Positions 14,931-24,365 of a stretch of 42,506 bases of DNA are shown piece after piece. Source of the stretch: Terriglobia bacterium. GTDB lineage: Bacteria; Acidobacteriota; Terriglobia; Bryobacterales; Bryobacteraceae. The notes under the pieces are model-generated. The model ran no database searches and was not told where the DNA came from. It saw only the letters and a program-made list of their open reading frames with translations. The DNA lies in contig JAIQFL010000056.1 of NCBI GenBank assembly GCA_020073365.1, forward strand, positions 1 through 42,506. The letters run 5' to 3'. The position numbers and the translations under genes are program-made. Positions within the stretch are counted from its first letter, which is position 1. Every line of letters starts with the position of its first letter.

Positions 14931-15572
14931 CTACCGGACCCCGGCGAACGAATACAGGCGACCGGCCGCCTCTCTATCCCGCCGGAACGAATGAAACTCG
15001 TCGGGATGGCACATGGTGCACAAATCCGACGCGTAGATCCGTTCGGACGCCACGCCTCCCTCCAGCAACTGGCGGCGGTTCGTCTCCGGGAGGTCGATGT
15101 GTCCCCTTCCCTGCCCCCCAAACTGCACCGCGACCTCCGGCCCCACCTCGTAGCAGCACCTGCCGATGCCGGGACCGATCGCCGCATGCAGTTCCGCCGG
15201 CAACGTCCCGAAACGCGCGCGCATATCCCCGATGGCATTTTGCACGATGCGCGCCACAGTTCCGCGCCAACCGGCGTGCACCGCCGCGACAGCGCGGTGG
15301 CGATCGTCAATTAACAGGATGGGGATGCAATCCGCCGTCTTGACCGCAACCACCGAGCCGGCAGTATCCTCGAGCAGCGCGTCGCCTTTCGCCAGCACGC
15401 CCGACCGCCCCGCGGCTGCCACACAAGTCGCGGAGTGGATCTGTTTCAGGGTGGCAAGTTGTGCGAAGAGCCCCGGAATATCGGCCTGGCGGGTTCCGAA
15501 ACCGTGCACCAGCCACGCCAGCGAATCGAGCTCGCGAACCCGGTAAACCTGGTCCGAATCTTTGTAGAACAC
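14931..15572 (-). CDS. pgeF: Laccase-domain purine nucleoside phosphorylase/polyphenol oxidase, PgeF/YfiH family
   Basis: 213 residues. Metal-site motifs of the COG1496 family are in order: KQIHSATC (His), VVAVKTADCIPILLID (Cys) and AAVHAGWRGTVARI (His). The C-terminal AIGPGIGRCCYEVGPEV also fits. E. coli and human homologues act on nucleosides and, in bacteria, guard peptidoglycan composition. The frame is open up to 16025 but overlaps nuoB there. I chose the GTG at 15572, two bases after the nuoB stop, because the protein then begins VFYKDSDQVYRV as in the family. The pair is cotranscribed, an unusual partnership. Confidence 0.88.
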   Translation of the reverse strand: MFYKDSDQVYRVRELDSLAWLVHGFGTRQADIPGLFAQLATLKQIHSATCVAAAGRSGVLAKGDALLEDTAGSVVAVKTADCIPILLIDDRHRAVAAVHAGWRGTVARIVQNAIGDMRARFGTLPAELHAAIGPGIGRCCYEVGPEVAVQFGGQGRGHIDLPETNRRQLLEGGVASERIYASDLCTMCHPDEFHSFRRDREAAGRLYSFAGVR

Positions 15573-15574
15573 GG

Positions 15575-16141
15575 TTACGCGGGGTTCTGAATCTGGGCGA
15601 TCCGTACCTGCTGCTTGAACTCCTCCAGCATGGATTCGTCCAGCCGCACTTCGGTAGGCCGCTTCACCAGCGTGGTCATCTGGTCGATCTTGTCCTGCAG
15701 CTTGAGCAGGGCGTAGAAGAGGTTTTCGGGACGCGGCGGGCAGCCCGTCACGTAAACGTCCACCGGCACAATCTTGTCGACTCCCTGCAGCACGGCGTAG
15801 GTGTTGAACGGCCCGCCCACGCTGGAACAGGCGCCCATCGAGATACACCACTTGGGATCGGGCATCTGGTCCCAGATGCGTTTCAGCACCGGACCCATCT
15901 TGAGGGTGACGGTTCCGGCCACGATCATGAGGTCGGACTGCCGGGGGCTGGGACGGAAGACCTCCGCGCCGAAGCGCGCGATGTCGAAGCGCGAGGTGCT
16001 GGAGGCGATCATTTCGATGGCGCAACAGGCCAGACCGAACGTGAGCGGCCAGAGCGCCGATTTACGCGCCCAGTTGAACACGTAATCCACCGAAGTCGTG
16101 ACGATATTCCGTTCAAACTGGTTTTGAATGAAGGAAGACAC
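15575..16141 (-). CDS. nuoB: NADH-quinone oxidoreductase subunit B
   Basis: 188 residues from a GTG at 16141, four bases after an AAGGAGAGGAG-like ribosome-binding site. An upstream in-frame start at 16255 lacks one. The N2 iron-sulfur ligands are all present: adjacent C39/C40 (LACCAIEM), C105 (GACSSVGG) and C134 (VTGCPPRPE). NuoB carries cluster N2, which passes electrons to quinone in respiratory complex I. No other nuo gene is nearby; the neighbours are pgeF downstream and an M13 peptidase upstream. It is therefore either a detached single copy or a second copy for an alternative complex. Confidence 0.95.
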   Translation of the reverse strand: MSSFIQNQFERNIVTTSVDYVFNWARKSALWPLTFGLACCAIEMIASSTSRFDIARFGAEVFRPSPRQSDLMIVAGTVTLKMGPVLKRIWDQMPDPKWCISMGACSSVGGPFNTYAVLQGVDKIVPVDVYVTGCPPRPENLFYALLKLQDKIDQMTTLVKRPTEVRLDESMLEEFKQQVRIAQIQNPA

Positions 16142-16302
16142 CGAACTCCTCTCCTTGAATGCTAATCCCGATTCTAGCAAAGTGGCACGGCCACGGTACG
16201 TGCGTTCCGCATTCGTGGCTATGTTCTGTGGTGGCCCGTGCTTCGGCTTGCCCATTACTCGACCACCACCTGTGTGCGCGTGCCATCGTCAAGACTGCCG
16301 GA

Positions 16303-18306
16303 CTACCAAACCCGGCAGGCGTTGGAACTCACCATGGGCTGCCCGGCTTTGCACGAAAATGCCTTCTGGAATTCGGGCATATTCTGCAGAGTGCCATCCA
16401 CGCGGTAGCGGCCGGGAGAGTGTGGATTGGTCAATGCCTGTTGCCGCTCCGACTGCGGCGTGCTGTTCTCACACCAGATCTGGGCGAATCCGAGGAAGAA
16501 CCGCTGTTCGGGCGTGAAGCCGTCCAGCAACGATTCCTTACCCTTCAACGTGTCCTGGAGCGCCATGAGCGCCACGCGGAGGCCGCCATTATCGGCGGTG
16601 TTCTCGCCCAGGGTCAGGCGGCCGTTCAGTTTCACGTCATCCACCGCGGTGAAGCCGGAATACTCGTCGGCGACGCAGGCTACGCGCTTCTCGAACTCGG
16701 CACCGTCTTTGGGGGTCCACCAGTCCCGCAGGTTGCCGTCGCCATCGAACTTGCGTCCCTGGTCGTCGAAGCCGTGGGTCATTTCGTGGCCGATCACCAT
16801 TCCGGCGGCGCCGTAATTCAAGGCGATATCCCGCCGCGGATCGAAGAACGGGGACTGCAGGATGCCCGCCGGGAAGTTGATGCTGTTGTTCTGCGGGCTG
16901 TAGAAGGCGTTGACCGTGGGAGTGGTCATGCTCCACTCGGTCTTGTCGGTGGGTTTGCCGATGCGTTGCAGGCGGTCCTGCTGGATGGCTTCGGCCGCGC
17001 GTAGGGAGTTGCCGAAGAGGTCGTCGCGGGCCACGGTCACCTTGCTGTAATCGCGCCATTTCTTGGGGTAGCCCACGTTGTTGGTGATGGCTTTGAGTTT
17101 GTCCAGAGCCGCCTTCTTGGTGGTATCGGTCATCCACGGAAGCCCCTGGATATCTTTCCCCAGGGCCTTGTCGAGCGCATCCACCAATTGTCCGATCTGG
17201 GCCTTGGCATCCGGTCCGAACGCTACCTCGATATACTTCTGGCCGAGCAGGTCGCCCAGCGAGCGGTCCACCACCGCCACGCAGCGGGCGGAGCGCGGGC
17301 GCGGCTCTTTCGCGCCGGTCAAATAGCGCTGCCAGAAATCGAAGCTCTCGTTTTCGAACGCTTCCGGTAGTTGCGCGGCGGCCTGGCGCAGCAGGTGCCA
17401 GGTGAAATAGGCCTGCCACGGATTTACGGTATCGGTGGGAAGCGTGGCGGCGATCTGCTTGATGAAATCCGGCCCGCTCACGTTCAACGTTTCAAAGGCC
17501 GGGGCGCCCACGCCCTTGAAGTATCCCTCCCAATCCCACGGAGCGAGCGCTTGGAGCTCCTGTTTGGACAGGATGTGGTAGCGCTTGTTGGGGTCGCGCA
17601 TGGAAACCCGGTCGGCGGACGCCTTGGCGATGGTGGTTTCGAAATCGAGAACGGTCTGGGCCTTGGCCGCGGCGTTCTCCGGTGAATCGCCGGCCAATCG
17701 GAACATCTTTTTCATGTGCTCGACGTATCGCTGGCGGGTTTCGACGGATTTGGGATCGGTCTTCAGGTAGTAGTCGCGATCCGGTAGCGAGAGACCGCCC
17801 TGGCCCAGCGATGCGATGGTACGGGTGGAATCCTTGGCGTCGGGCTGCGCGCCGAAGCTGAACAGCACGCCCACTCCGCGGCGGTGCAGGCGCACCAGTT
17901 CGACCAACACTTCCTCCCTGTTGCTCATCGCGTTGATGCGGTCCAATTCGGGCTGCAACGGCGCGAGGCCCTTCTTATTGATGGCGGCGGTGTCCATGCA
18001 ACTAGTGAAGAAGTCGCCGATCTTCTGATCCAACGCGCTACGGCCGGGCCGCTCCACGGCGGCGCCCTGGATGATATCGAGCAGCACCTTCTCATTGCGG
18101 TCGTTCAGCTCGGTGAAGCGGCCCCAGCGGGCGCGGTCGGCCGGAACCGGATTGTGGGCGATCCAGTTTCCGCAGGCATATTGGTGGAAATCCACGCACG
18201 GATCGACTGACTTGTTCATCGCGGCGGTATCGAGACCGGAGGCGGAATCGGCTGCCAGCGCGAGCACGGGCAGCGCGAAGAGTGCGAGAAGAGGTCGGTA
18301 ATTCAT
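16303..18306 (-). CDS. Secreted M13 family (neprilysin-like) zinc metallopeptidase
   Basis: 667 residues with a signal peptide (MNYRPLLALFALPVLALAAD). The N-terminal Peptidase_M13_N region starts DPCVDFHQYACGNWIAHNPV. The C-terminal catalytic domain shows NAFYSPQNNSINFPAGILQ, the zinc site VIGHEMTHGFDDQGR (about residues 504-518), the third ligand in GENTADNGGLRVA (about 567) and the conserved ending CRVW. I chose the ATG at 18306 over an upstream one because it gives a proper signal peptide. These enzymes cleave peptides in the periplasm or outside the cell and are numerous in Acidobacteria. Single-gene unit, 161 bp upstream of nuoB. Confidence 0.95.
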   Translation of the reverse strand: MNYRPLLALFALPVLALAADSASGLDTAAMNKSVDPCVDFHQYACGNWIAHNPVPADRARWGRFTELNDRNEKVLLDIIQGAAVERPGRSALDQKIGDFFTSCMDTAAINKKGLAPLQPELDRINAMSNREEVLVELVRLHRRGVGVLFSFGAQPDAKDSTRTIASLGQGGLSLPDRDYYLKTDPKSVETRQRYVEHMKKMFRLAGDSPENAAAKAQTVLDFETTIAKASADRVSMRDPNKRYHILSKQELQALAPWDWEGYFKGVGAPAFETLNVSGPDFIKQIAATLPTDTVNPWQAYFTWHLLRQAAAQLPEAFENESFDFWQRYLTGAKEPRPRSARCVAVVDRSLGDLLGQKYIEVAFGPDAKAQIGQLVDALDKALGKDIQGLPWMTDTTKKAALDKLKAITNNVGYPKKWRDYSKVTVARDDLFGNSLRAAEAIQQDRLQRIGKPTDKTEWSMTTPTVNAFYSPQNNSINFPAGILQSPFFDPRRDIALNYGAAGMVIGHEMTHGFDDQGRKFDGDGNLRDWWTPKDGAEFEKRVACVADEYSGFTAVDDVKLNGRLTLGENTADNGGLRVALMALQDTLKGKESLLDGFTPEQRFFLGFAQIWCENSTPQSERQQALTNPHSPGRYRVDGTLQNMPEFQKAFSCKAGQPMVSSNACRVW

Positions 18307-18357
18307 AAGGTTTCGGAGGCGAACTTCCGATTTTAGCGCAGTGCACACTGCGGGTCG

Positions 18358-19275
18358 CTACCGCTGAAACGCGGCGCGCCGGCGCACCAGAAACCAAATG
18401 GGGACCACCAACAACAGCGTGCCCGCCAGCATAAAGCCGCCGGTGCCCTCTAGGGCCGGCGGCGTCTGGCCTGCCCGCAGAAATGACGGCATCGCCTGTT
18501 GAACGATCCGCATGCGGTCGTCGAAGCCCGGCAACATGACCATCGCCACCGAGTTCACGGCCATCACGCCGAAATAGACGATCGATGCCACCCTGGCCGA
18601 TTCCTGCAGGTGCAGCAGCCCGGTGCCGAGATAGATGTTCACTGCCGTGAAGGCCGTATAGACGGCCAGGGCCGTCCAGCCTGTGAAGACCAGACCAAAG
18701 AAGATTCCGGGTACCCGGAGAATCGCCGCTGTCGCTGTACCCAGGGCGCAGAGCAGGAGGTACCACCCGATGATGCCGATGCTCAGTGGGCGCGCGCCCG
18801 GTGCGGCCGGCTGCTCCGCGAAATACTGTTTGGTGGGGCTCGCGTTGAATAGCAGGAGCCACCAGGCTCCGATCACCGCCATGGCCCCGTAGAATGCGGC
18901 AATTCCCACGCGGATGTTCTGCATCATCTGTGGCGGGACATTGCCGGTCTCGGGAAACCTGATAAAGAGAATCCCCAACAGGGCGGAGCCGCCCATCCCC
19001 ACCAGCAACACGGCGAAGATCACCATGGAGAGACGCGCCCATCCGCGGTGGCGAAATACGCCCATGGCTGTGGAGATGCCCCAGACACTGAGCGCGACGA
19101 AGAACACGGCCAGAGCCACCATCATGCCCTTGATGGGAAACGGCGACTCGGCAGGCGCCTCCAACTGCGACGCGTGGAAGCCCGTCCACAGCATCAATCC
19201 GGCAAAAAGCAACGTCGTGATGCTGCCGAGAACCGTGAGAACGGCGCTCACCCGGATTCCAATCCACTTGTGCAT
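18358..19275 (-). CDS. Multi-pass membrane protein of unknown function
   Basis: About 305 residues with roughly seven hydrophobic helices, including ISTAMGVFRHRGWARLSMVI, AAFYGAMAVIGAWWLLLF, SIGIIGWYLLLCALGTATA and GFMLAGTLLLVVPIWFLV. There are no recognisable catalytic motifs. I chose ATG at 19275 (MHKWIGIRVSAVLTVLG) because the longer frame to 19362 would overlap the divergent hpnB start by 20 bp. Similar uncharacterised membrane proteins are common in Acidobacteria. It may relate to membrane composition through its neighbour hpnB, but that is only proximity. Confidence 0.7.
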   Translation of the reverse strand: MHKWIGIRVSAVLTVLGSITTLLFAGLMLWTGFHASQLEAPAESPFPIKGMMVALAVFFVALSVWGISTAMGVFRHRGWARLSMVIFAVLLVGMGGSALLGILFIRFPETGNVPPQMMQNIRVGIAAFYGAMAVIGAWWLLLFNASPTKQYFAEQPAAPGARPLSIGIIGWYLLLCALGTATAAILRVPGIFFGLVFTGWTALAVYTAFTAVNIYLGTGLLHLQESARVASIVYFGVMAVNSVAMVMLPGFDDRMRIVQQAMPSFLRAGQTPPALEGTGGFMLAGTLLLVVPIWFLVRRRAAFQR

Positions 19276-19342
19276 CGGTGCTGCCAGTGTAACCGGTTGT
19301 GCTTCCGGGGTCCAATCCCGCCTCGCGCGATAATCGAAGTCA

Positions 19343-20530
19343 ATGCCTCTGGGCCTGGCCATCGTCGCGATCTGGCTCTACCTGCTGCTCGGACGTGGCG
19401 GATTCTGGCGGATGCGCGACCGATCGCCCGAAGAGAAACTCCCCTCGGACCGCAGATCCCGGCCATACGCGGGGCCGGACGGAGCGCGGGCGCCCCACAT
19501 CGTGGCGGTCATTCCCGCCCGCAACGAGGCCGCGGTGGTGGGCCGCGCGATTCAGTCGCTTGCGCAACAGGAGTACGCCGGAGAATTTCAGATCGTGCTG
19601 GTGGATGACGACAGCACCGATGGCACGGACGCCGCCGCTCGCCTGGCCGCGCCGGCCGGACTGCTCACCGTGATCCGCGCCGCCGCCTTGCCGAGAGACT
19701 GGAGCGGCAAGCTATGGGCCGTCTCCGAGGGGATCCGCTACGCCCAGAGCCTCGACCCCGACTACTTCCTGCTCACGGATGCCGACATCGTGCATCCTCG
19801 CGACAACCTCGCCACGCTCGTGATGCACGCCGAATCGGCGGGTTACGACCTGGTCTCCTACATGGCCACGCTCGAATGCCGCACGCTCGCGGAACGGGCG
19901 CTCATCCCGGCCTTTGTGTTCTTCTTCTTCATGCTGTACCCGCCGGCGTGGATTTCGAGCGCGCGGCACGCCACCGCGGGGGCCGCGGGAGGATGCATGC
20001 TCATCCGCCGAGCCGCCCTAGAGAGCATCGGCGGCATTGGCGCGATTGCGGGCGAACTGATTGACGATTGTGCGCTGGCCCGCGCCGTGAAGCAAGGCGG
20101 CGGCAAGGTCTGGCTGGGGCTCAGCGCCGGAACCCTCAGCATCCGCGAATACGCCACCTTTGGTGAAATCGGCGGCATGATTTCACGGACTGCCTTTACG
20201 CAGCTCAACCATTCGATTCCGCAACTGATCGGAACCGTTTTGGGGCTGGCAATCACTTACCTGGCGGCGCCGCTGCTGGCCATCGCCGCGCCCCGCAGTG
20301 CCGGCTACGCTCGCTGGCTTGGCACCGCCGCCTGGCTGCTGATGTCGATCGCCTACTTCCCCGTGCTCCGCTACTACCGCCGTTCGCCGCTCCGGGCGCC
20401 GTTGCTGCCACTCGTGGCGACATTCTACCTGGGAGCCACCATCCATTCCGCCGTCTGTTATTGGCGCGGCCGCGGCGGCGTGTGGAAGGGCCGCGTCCAG
20501 AACGGCACAGAGAATTTTGGCCACGAATGA
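19343..20530 (+). CDS. hpnB: Hopanoid-associated glycosyltransferase HpnB (GT2)
   Basis: 395 residues with an N-terminal membrane helix, then a GT-A fold: VAVIPARNEAAVVGRAIQSL, LVDDDSTDGT (nucleotide-sugar site), LLTDADIVHP (DxD metal site) and GELIDDCALARAVKQGGGK (catalytic-base region). Three to four C-terminal membrane helices follow. The segment WSGKLWAVSEGI and the HATAGAAGGCMLIRR block fit HpnB, found in hopanoid gene clusters. Here it is not next to shc or other hpn genes, so the link to hopanoids rests on family similarity. It acts at the cytoplasmic membrane. Confidence 0.85.
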   Translation: MPLGLAIVAIWLYLLLGRGGFWRMRDRSPEEKLPSDRRSRPYAGPDGARAPHIVAVIPARNEAAVVGRAIQSLAQQEYAGEFQIVLVDDDSTDGTDAAARLAAPAGLLTVIRAAALPRDWSGKLWAVSEGIRYAQSLDPDYFLLTDADIVHPRDNLATLVMHAESAGYDLVSYMATLECRTLAERALIPAFVFFFFMLYPPAWISSARHATAGAAGGCMLIRRAALESIGGIGAIAGELIDDCALARAVKQGGGKVWLGLSAGTLSIREYATFGEIGGMISRTAFTQLNHSIPQLIGTVLGLAITYLAAPLLAIAAPRSAGYARWLGTAAWLLMSIAYFPVLRYYRRSPLRAPLLPLVATFYLGATIHSAVCYWRGRGGVWKGRVQNGTENFGHE

Positions 20531-20609
20531 ACACGAATAAGAAAGGACGGGTTTGATTCGTGTTCATCCGTGCTCATCTGTGGCCCAATCGGCTTTTCCT
20601 GGTGCTTGC

Positions 20610-23168
20610 TTACTCCTGCCGCAGCGCCACCATCGGGTCGATCCGCGAAGCCCGCCGCGCGGGCCCCAGTCCGGCCGTAATTGCCGCCGCCAGCAGGATT
20701 CCTGCACCTAGGCTCAGGGCCACGGGGTCATTGGGCTTCATCCCAAAGAGGAACGACTCGACGAATCGGGAGGTGGCGAACGCCACCGGCAGGCCGATCA
20801 CCAGACCGGCCACCGCCAGCGCCAACACCTCGCGAAGCACCATCCAGACGACGCGCGGCCGCTCCGCTCCCAGCGCCATCCGGATGCCGATCTCGCTGGT
20901 GCGCCGAGCCACGGTATACGCCATGGTGCCGTACAGGCCCACGCAGGCGATCAATACCGCCAGGATCGCGAAGCAGGTGCAGAGAGTCGCGAAGGTAAGT
21001 TCCTGGCCGATGGTCTGATCGATCTGGCGAGCCTGCGTCAGAACGTTCGCCACAGGGATGCGTGCGTCCGCCTGGTGCACGATCTCGCGCACGCTGTTGG
21101 TGAGGGCCAGTGGATCCCCGGCAGCACGCAATTCGTAGAACACTTGGCTGAGCGACCTCGGGTTCTGACTATAAGGGACGTAGGCGACCGGCGTGAGATC
21201 CTGCCTCAGGGAGTTGTATCGCGCGGTTTTCGAGAGGCCGATGATTTCCAGATCGGGCGCCTTGTCTCCCCCGCCCAGCCGGAAACGGCGCCCCACGGGA
21301 TTATCAGTACCGAAGTACCTCTTGGCAAACAGTTCGTTCACCACGGCCACCTGGGGAGCGCCAATCTCGCGTTCGCCGATTTCGCGGCCCAGCAGAATGG
21401 GAATTTGCATGGTGGTGAAGAAGCCAGGTCCCACCGACAGGTAGGAAGTCCCGCGGTTCTGACCGGGCGGCGCGCCGGGAATCCTGACGCTGGTGTTCGA
21501 CATGGAGCCGGAAACCAGCGCATAGTTTGCCAGGCTTACGTTCCGCACCCCGGCAATGGCGCTTAAGCGGGTTCGGAGCGTGTCGTAGAAGCGCACCAGC
21601 CGATCGTCTTCGTACCCCGCCTGTTTGGCATTCACGCTGAACAGCAGCACGTTTTCCCGATTGAATCCCAGCTCGATGGAGTGCAGATTCGAGAGCGTGC
21701 GAACAAACAGCCCCGCGGCCACCAGAAGCAGCAGGGAGACGGCGATCTGGGAGACCACGAGGACCTGGCTCAAGCCCACGCGCAGAATGGAATGGTGCAA
21801 CCGCACGCCCGGTTCTCCCGCGCGCGATTCCTTCAGCGCCGGGGTGAGGTCGATGCCCGTCGCCTGAAGAGCGGGAGCCAGGCCGAAGAGCAACCCCGTA
21901 CCCAGGGAAAGCGCGAGGGCGACGCCCAACACGTTCCAGTTCAGGGTGGCGTGGAGCGTAAAGTCCTGCCGCCCACTGGCGATCAGGAGAGTCAGAAAGC
22001 GGATTCCCCACTTTGCGAGAAACAGGCCGAGCACGCCGCCGAGGGAGGCCAGCAGCAGGCTTTCCGTGAGAAGTTGCCGCACCACGCGAGCGCGACCCGC
22101 TCCCAGGCTGAGCCGCACCGCCATTTCGCGCCGCCGCGACGTGGCACGGGCCAGCAGCAGGTTCGCTATATTGGCGCAGGCAATGGCCAGGATCAATCCC
22201 ACCATCGTCATCAGCACGTACAACGGTTGGGCGTAGCGGCGGCGCAGCATGTCCAGCCCGGTGGCGCCTTCCTGGAGGTAGAGCGCCGGCAGGTCCGCCC
22301 GTTCCTTCTCGGTGGAGGCGGTGCCCGCCACGAACGGCTGAAAAACCGTGGCCAGCGCGGCCTGGGCCCGTCCCATGCTGACTCCGGGGCGGAGTCGTCC
22401 CATCATCTCCACCCAATAGAAATTGTTGTCCACGTATTTCTCGCCCGGATTGTTTCCGGGAATCGTGTCCAGCAACACGCTCGTGTGCATGGGGAGGTAA
22501 ATGTCGGAGACTGCCTCGGGATTCACGCCATAGAACTCGGGAGCGGCGACGCCCGCGACCGTGAACGGCGTGTTGTTGACCAGGATGGACTGGCCGGCGG
22601 CTTGGGCGATTTCTCCGAAGCGTCTCTGCGCATATCGGAAGCTCAGCACGGCCACCGCCGGCGCGCCCGCGCGGTCGTCGCCCGATTCGATCAGGCGTCC
22701 GGCCGCCGGCGGCACACCTAGTCCGCTGAAGAAGGCACCCGAAACATACTGGCCGTCAGCCAGGTCGGCCTGGCCGCGGATGAGCAGGTTGAGACGGCCC
22801 GCCCGGTTGAAGGCGAAGATCGACGAGAGAACCGGGCTGTTGGCGCGCAGAAGCTCGAAGGCCGGGAAGGGGTATTTGCCGCTGCTGAATCCCAATTTGG
22901 GATTCTTGAAGTTGTTGCCGTTAAAGCTGTGAGCGACGGCGGGAAAGGCCTTGGTGTGCCAGTTGACGATCACCAGCGATTCCGGATGCGGAACAGGCAG
23001 CGCGCGCATCAGAATTGCGTCCATGAAGCTGTAGATGGCGGTGTTGGCCCCGATCCCCAGCCCCAGCGACAACACCGCCATCGCGGTAAAGGCCGGATTC
23101 GCGGCGGTCATGCGCAGGGCATAGCGAAGATCCTGTACGATTTGCTCCAAGTACTTCCACGTCCACAT
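20610..23168 (-). CDS. ADOP-type ABC permease (MacB_PCD plus two FtsX domains)
   Basis: 852 residues. The N-terminus QDLRYALRMTAANPAFTAMA, then LSLGLGIGANTAIYSFMDAI, is the hallmark of acidobacterial duplicated orphan permeases. Two halves each have a periplasmic MacB_PCD region and FtsX helices; the first contains LARATSRRREMAVRLSLGAGR and the second VARRTSEIGIRMALGAERPR, ending RRASRIDPMVALRQE. GGAGGG lies before the ATG. No ATPase is encoded nearby. It is closely similar in layout to the partial gene at 1-1296, so the window holds two paralogues. Function is unknown; solute export or membrane signalling is possible. Confidence 0.93.
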   Translation of the reverse strand: MWTWKYLEQIVQDLRYALRMTAANPAFTAMAVLSLGLGIGANTAIYSFMDAILMRALPVPHPESLVIVNWHTKAFPAVAHSFNGNNFKNPKLGFSSGKYPFPAFELLRANSPVLSSIFAFNRAGRLNLLIRGQADLADGQYVSGAFFSGLGVPPAAGRLIESGDDRAGAPAVAVLSFRYAQRRFGEIAQAAGQSILVNNTPFTVAGVAAPEFYGVNPEAVSDIYLPMHTSVLLDTIPGNNPGEKYVDNNFYWVEMMGRLRPGVSMGRAQAALATVFQPFVAGTASTEKERADLPALYLQEGATGLDMLRRRYAQPLYVLMTMVGLILAIACANIANLLLARATSRRREMAVRLSLGAGRARVVRQLLTESLLLASLGGVLGLFLAKWGIRFLTLLIASGRQDFTLHATLNWNVLGVALALSLGTGLLFGLAPALQATGIDLTPALKESRAGEPGVRLHHSILRVGLSQVLVVSQIAVSLLLLVAAGLFVRTLSNLHSIELGFNRENVLLFSVNAKQAGYEDDRLVRFYDTLRTRLSAIAGVRNVSLANYALVSGSMSNTSVRIPGAPPGQNRGTSYLSVGPGFFTTMQIPILLGREIGEREIGAPQVAVVNELFAKRYFGTDNPVGRRFRLGGGDKAPDLEIIGLSKTARYNSLRQDLTPVAYVPYSQNPRSLSQVFYELRAAGDPLALTNSVREIVHQADARIPVANVLTQARQIDQTIGQELTFATLCTCFAILAVLIACVGLYGTMAYTVARRTSEIGIRMALGAERPRVVWMVLREVLALAVAGLVIGLPVAFATSRFVESFLFGMKPNDPVALSLGAGILLAAAITAGLGPARRASRIDPMVALRQE

Positions 23169-23355
23169 GCCGCAGCCCTCCTCGAAAGGCTCGATGTTCT
23201 ATTCTACGTTTGGACGAATCAGGCCGGACGACGGTTGGCTCTTTTGTAGCGACAACGGCCCGGTCCGCGCTATCCTCGACAGGATATGTGGTGACACTCT
23301 GGTGACAAACGCAGCTTGCCGCCACGCTTGCCGGACTGTCACTGTTCGGGCCAAA

Positions 23356-23724
23356 TCACGCCAGGTTGTCGAGATCGACCCCCAGGGCCACGGCAAGCTT
23401 TTTCAGCGTGGCGATACCGCCCTTTTTGTGGCCTGCCTCAATGGCTGCGATCATGGCGCGGGAGACTTTGGACGCCCTGGCAAGGCCCTCCTGAGTAAGC
23501 CCTCGGTACTCACGCCAGACTTTAGTCGGGTTTTCGCCAGCAAGGCGCCGCTCCGTGATTTCAAGCGGTATCAGTTCATCTTCGCTGCGCTCAAGACGGC
23601 TTTTGGCCGCATCGTAAGCCTTTACGTCGGCAAGCATCTCCGCGTCGTCCATGAGCTTCTGCAAGTGTTCCACTGGAATCACCGCGAATTCCTTGCCCCT
23701 CCGGGTTATCTTCTCAATGCGCAT
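23356..23724 (-). CDS. XRE-type antitoxin with Phd-like N-terminal region
   Basis: 122 residues. The first 55 residues (FAVIPVEHLQKLMDDAEMLADVKAYDAAK in outline) resemble the Phd/YefM antitoxin N-terminus. Residues of about 70-120 are a helix-turn-helix of the XRE family: LTQEGLARASKVSRAMIAAI, then GGIATLKKLAVALGVDLDNL. The ATG overlaps the toxin stop by one base (TGATG). Toxin-first order is as in higBA. It should neutralise the RelE-like toxin and repress the shared promoter. Confidence 0.87.
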   Translation of the reverse strand: MRIEKITRRGKEFAVIPVEHLQKLMDDAEMLADVKAYDAAKSRLERSEDELIPLEITERRLAGENPTKVWREYRGLTQEGLARASKVSRAMIAAIEAGHKKGGIATLKKLAVALGVDLDNLA

Positions 23725-23978
23725 CAGTATATGCCGCCTCTCGCTCCCAGTTCTAAAACCAGCATCACAAGGCGCTCGTCATCCAGTTCATAAATCACGC
23801 GCCAGTCGCCCACCCTAAGCCTGTAACCGTCACGGCCCTGAAGCTTCGTGAGGTTGATGTTCGGCGCGTAGGGATTCACCGCAACCTCCTTGATCTTCGC
23901 CACAATCCGCTTCTGCCAGTTCGCCGGGAGTTTCGCGAGGGCTTTATCGAAGGATTTTGTGGTGACGACCGTGTACAT
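23724..23978 (-). CDS. RelE/ParE-superfamily toxin
   Basis: 84 residues starting MYTVVTTKSFDKALAKLP. The RelE/HigB fold pattern is clear: KRIVAKIKEVAVNPYAPN, LTKLQGRDGYRLRVGDWRVIYEL and the final hydrophobic strand LVMLVLELG. Arg residues in YRLRVGDWRVIY are the usual RNase/ribosome-binding positions. A TTG three codons upstream is a less likely start. Family members cleave mRNA on the ribosome or inhibit gyrase; which applies here cannot be told. Confidence 0.87.
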   Translation of the reverse strand: MYTVVTTKSFDKALAKLPANWQKRIVAKIKEVAVNPYAPNINLTKLQGRDGYRLRVGDWRVIYELDDERLVMLVLELGARGGIY

Positions 23979-23987
23979 GTGCCCCAA

Positions 23988-24365
23988 TTGCTACCGCGGG
24001 TTACAATTCAGCCCAAACAGAAAATGTTACTCATAGGAACAATTATACCTTAGCCATACGGAGGAGCCAGCGCCGCAGCCTCCCTAATACAGTTCGCCTT
24101 TATCTCCTCCGAGTCCGCCCGTAGCCTATCCCACTTCCAGGGCGTGGTGCTCCGCCACCAGCGGATCGTCCACTACGAACATGTTTTCAGCGTTCTTGTG
24201 TTAGGCGGCAGATCCGCTCCCCACCGCGACGAACACCCTGCTTGGACAGTCCAATGCCGACGATAAGGCGCATCTCCCAGAGTCGCCGTCGAGGGGTGTG
24301 AGAAATCGGTCAAGGATCCTCATGGTGCGCGAAGGCGCGGAGGTAGGCGAGAACCAACACAGGTT
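23988..24365. other. Intergenic stretch: toxin-antitoxin promoter and no recognisable gene
   Basis: On the minus strand a TATAAT box at 24042-24047 with CTGGCT 17 bases upstream (24065-24070) is a plausible promoter for the toxin-antitoxin pair, about 64 bases before the ATG. The rest, to the propeller gene stop at 24366, is AT-richer than its surroundings. It holds a short minus-strand frame ending at 24050 (product ending REAAALAPPYG) that may be the tail of a decayed gene; I could not identify it. Confidence 0.4.

Noticed and set aside
14931..16025. Reading the pgeF frame as one 364-residue protein
   Set aside because: The upstream half overlaps nuoB in another frame and has no pgeF similarity; a GTG at 15572 gives the normal protein.
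24050..24200. Minus-strand coding remnant before the toxin-antitoxin promoter
   Set aside because: Short peptide-like stretches occur in two frames, but no family could be recognised; it is kept only as a note in the intergenic entry.
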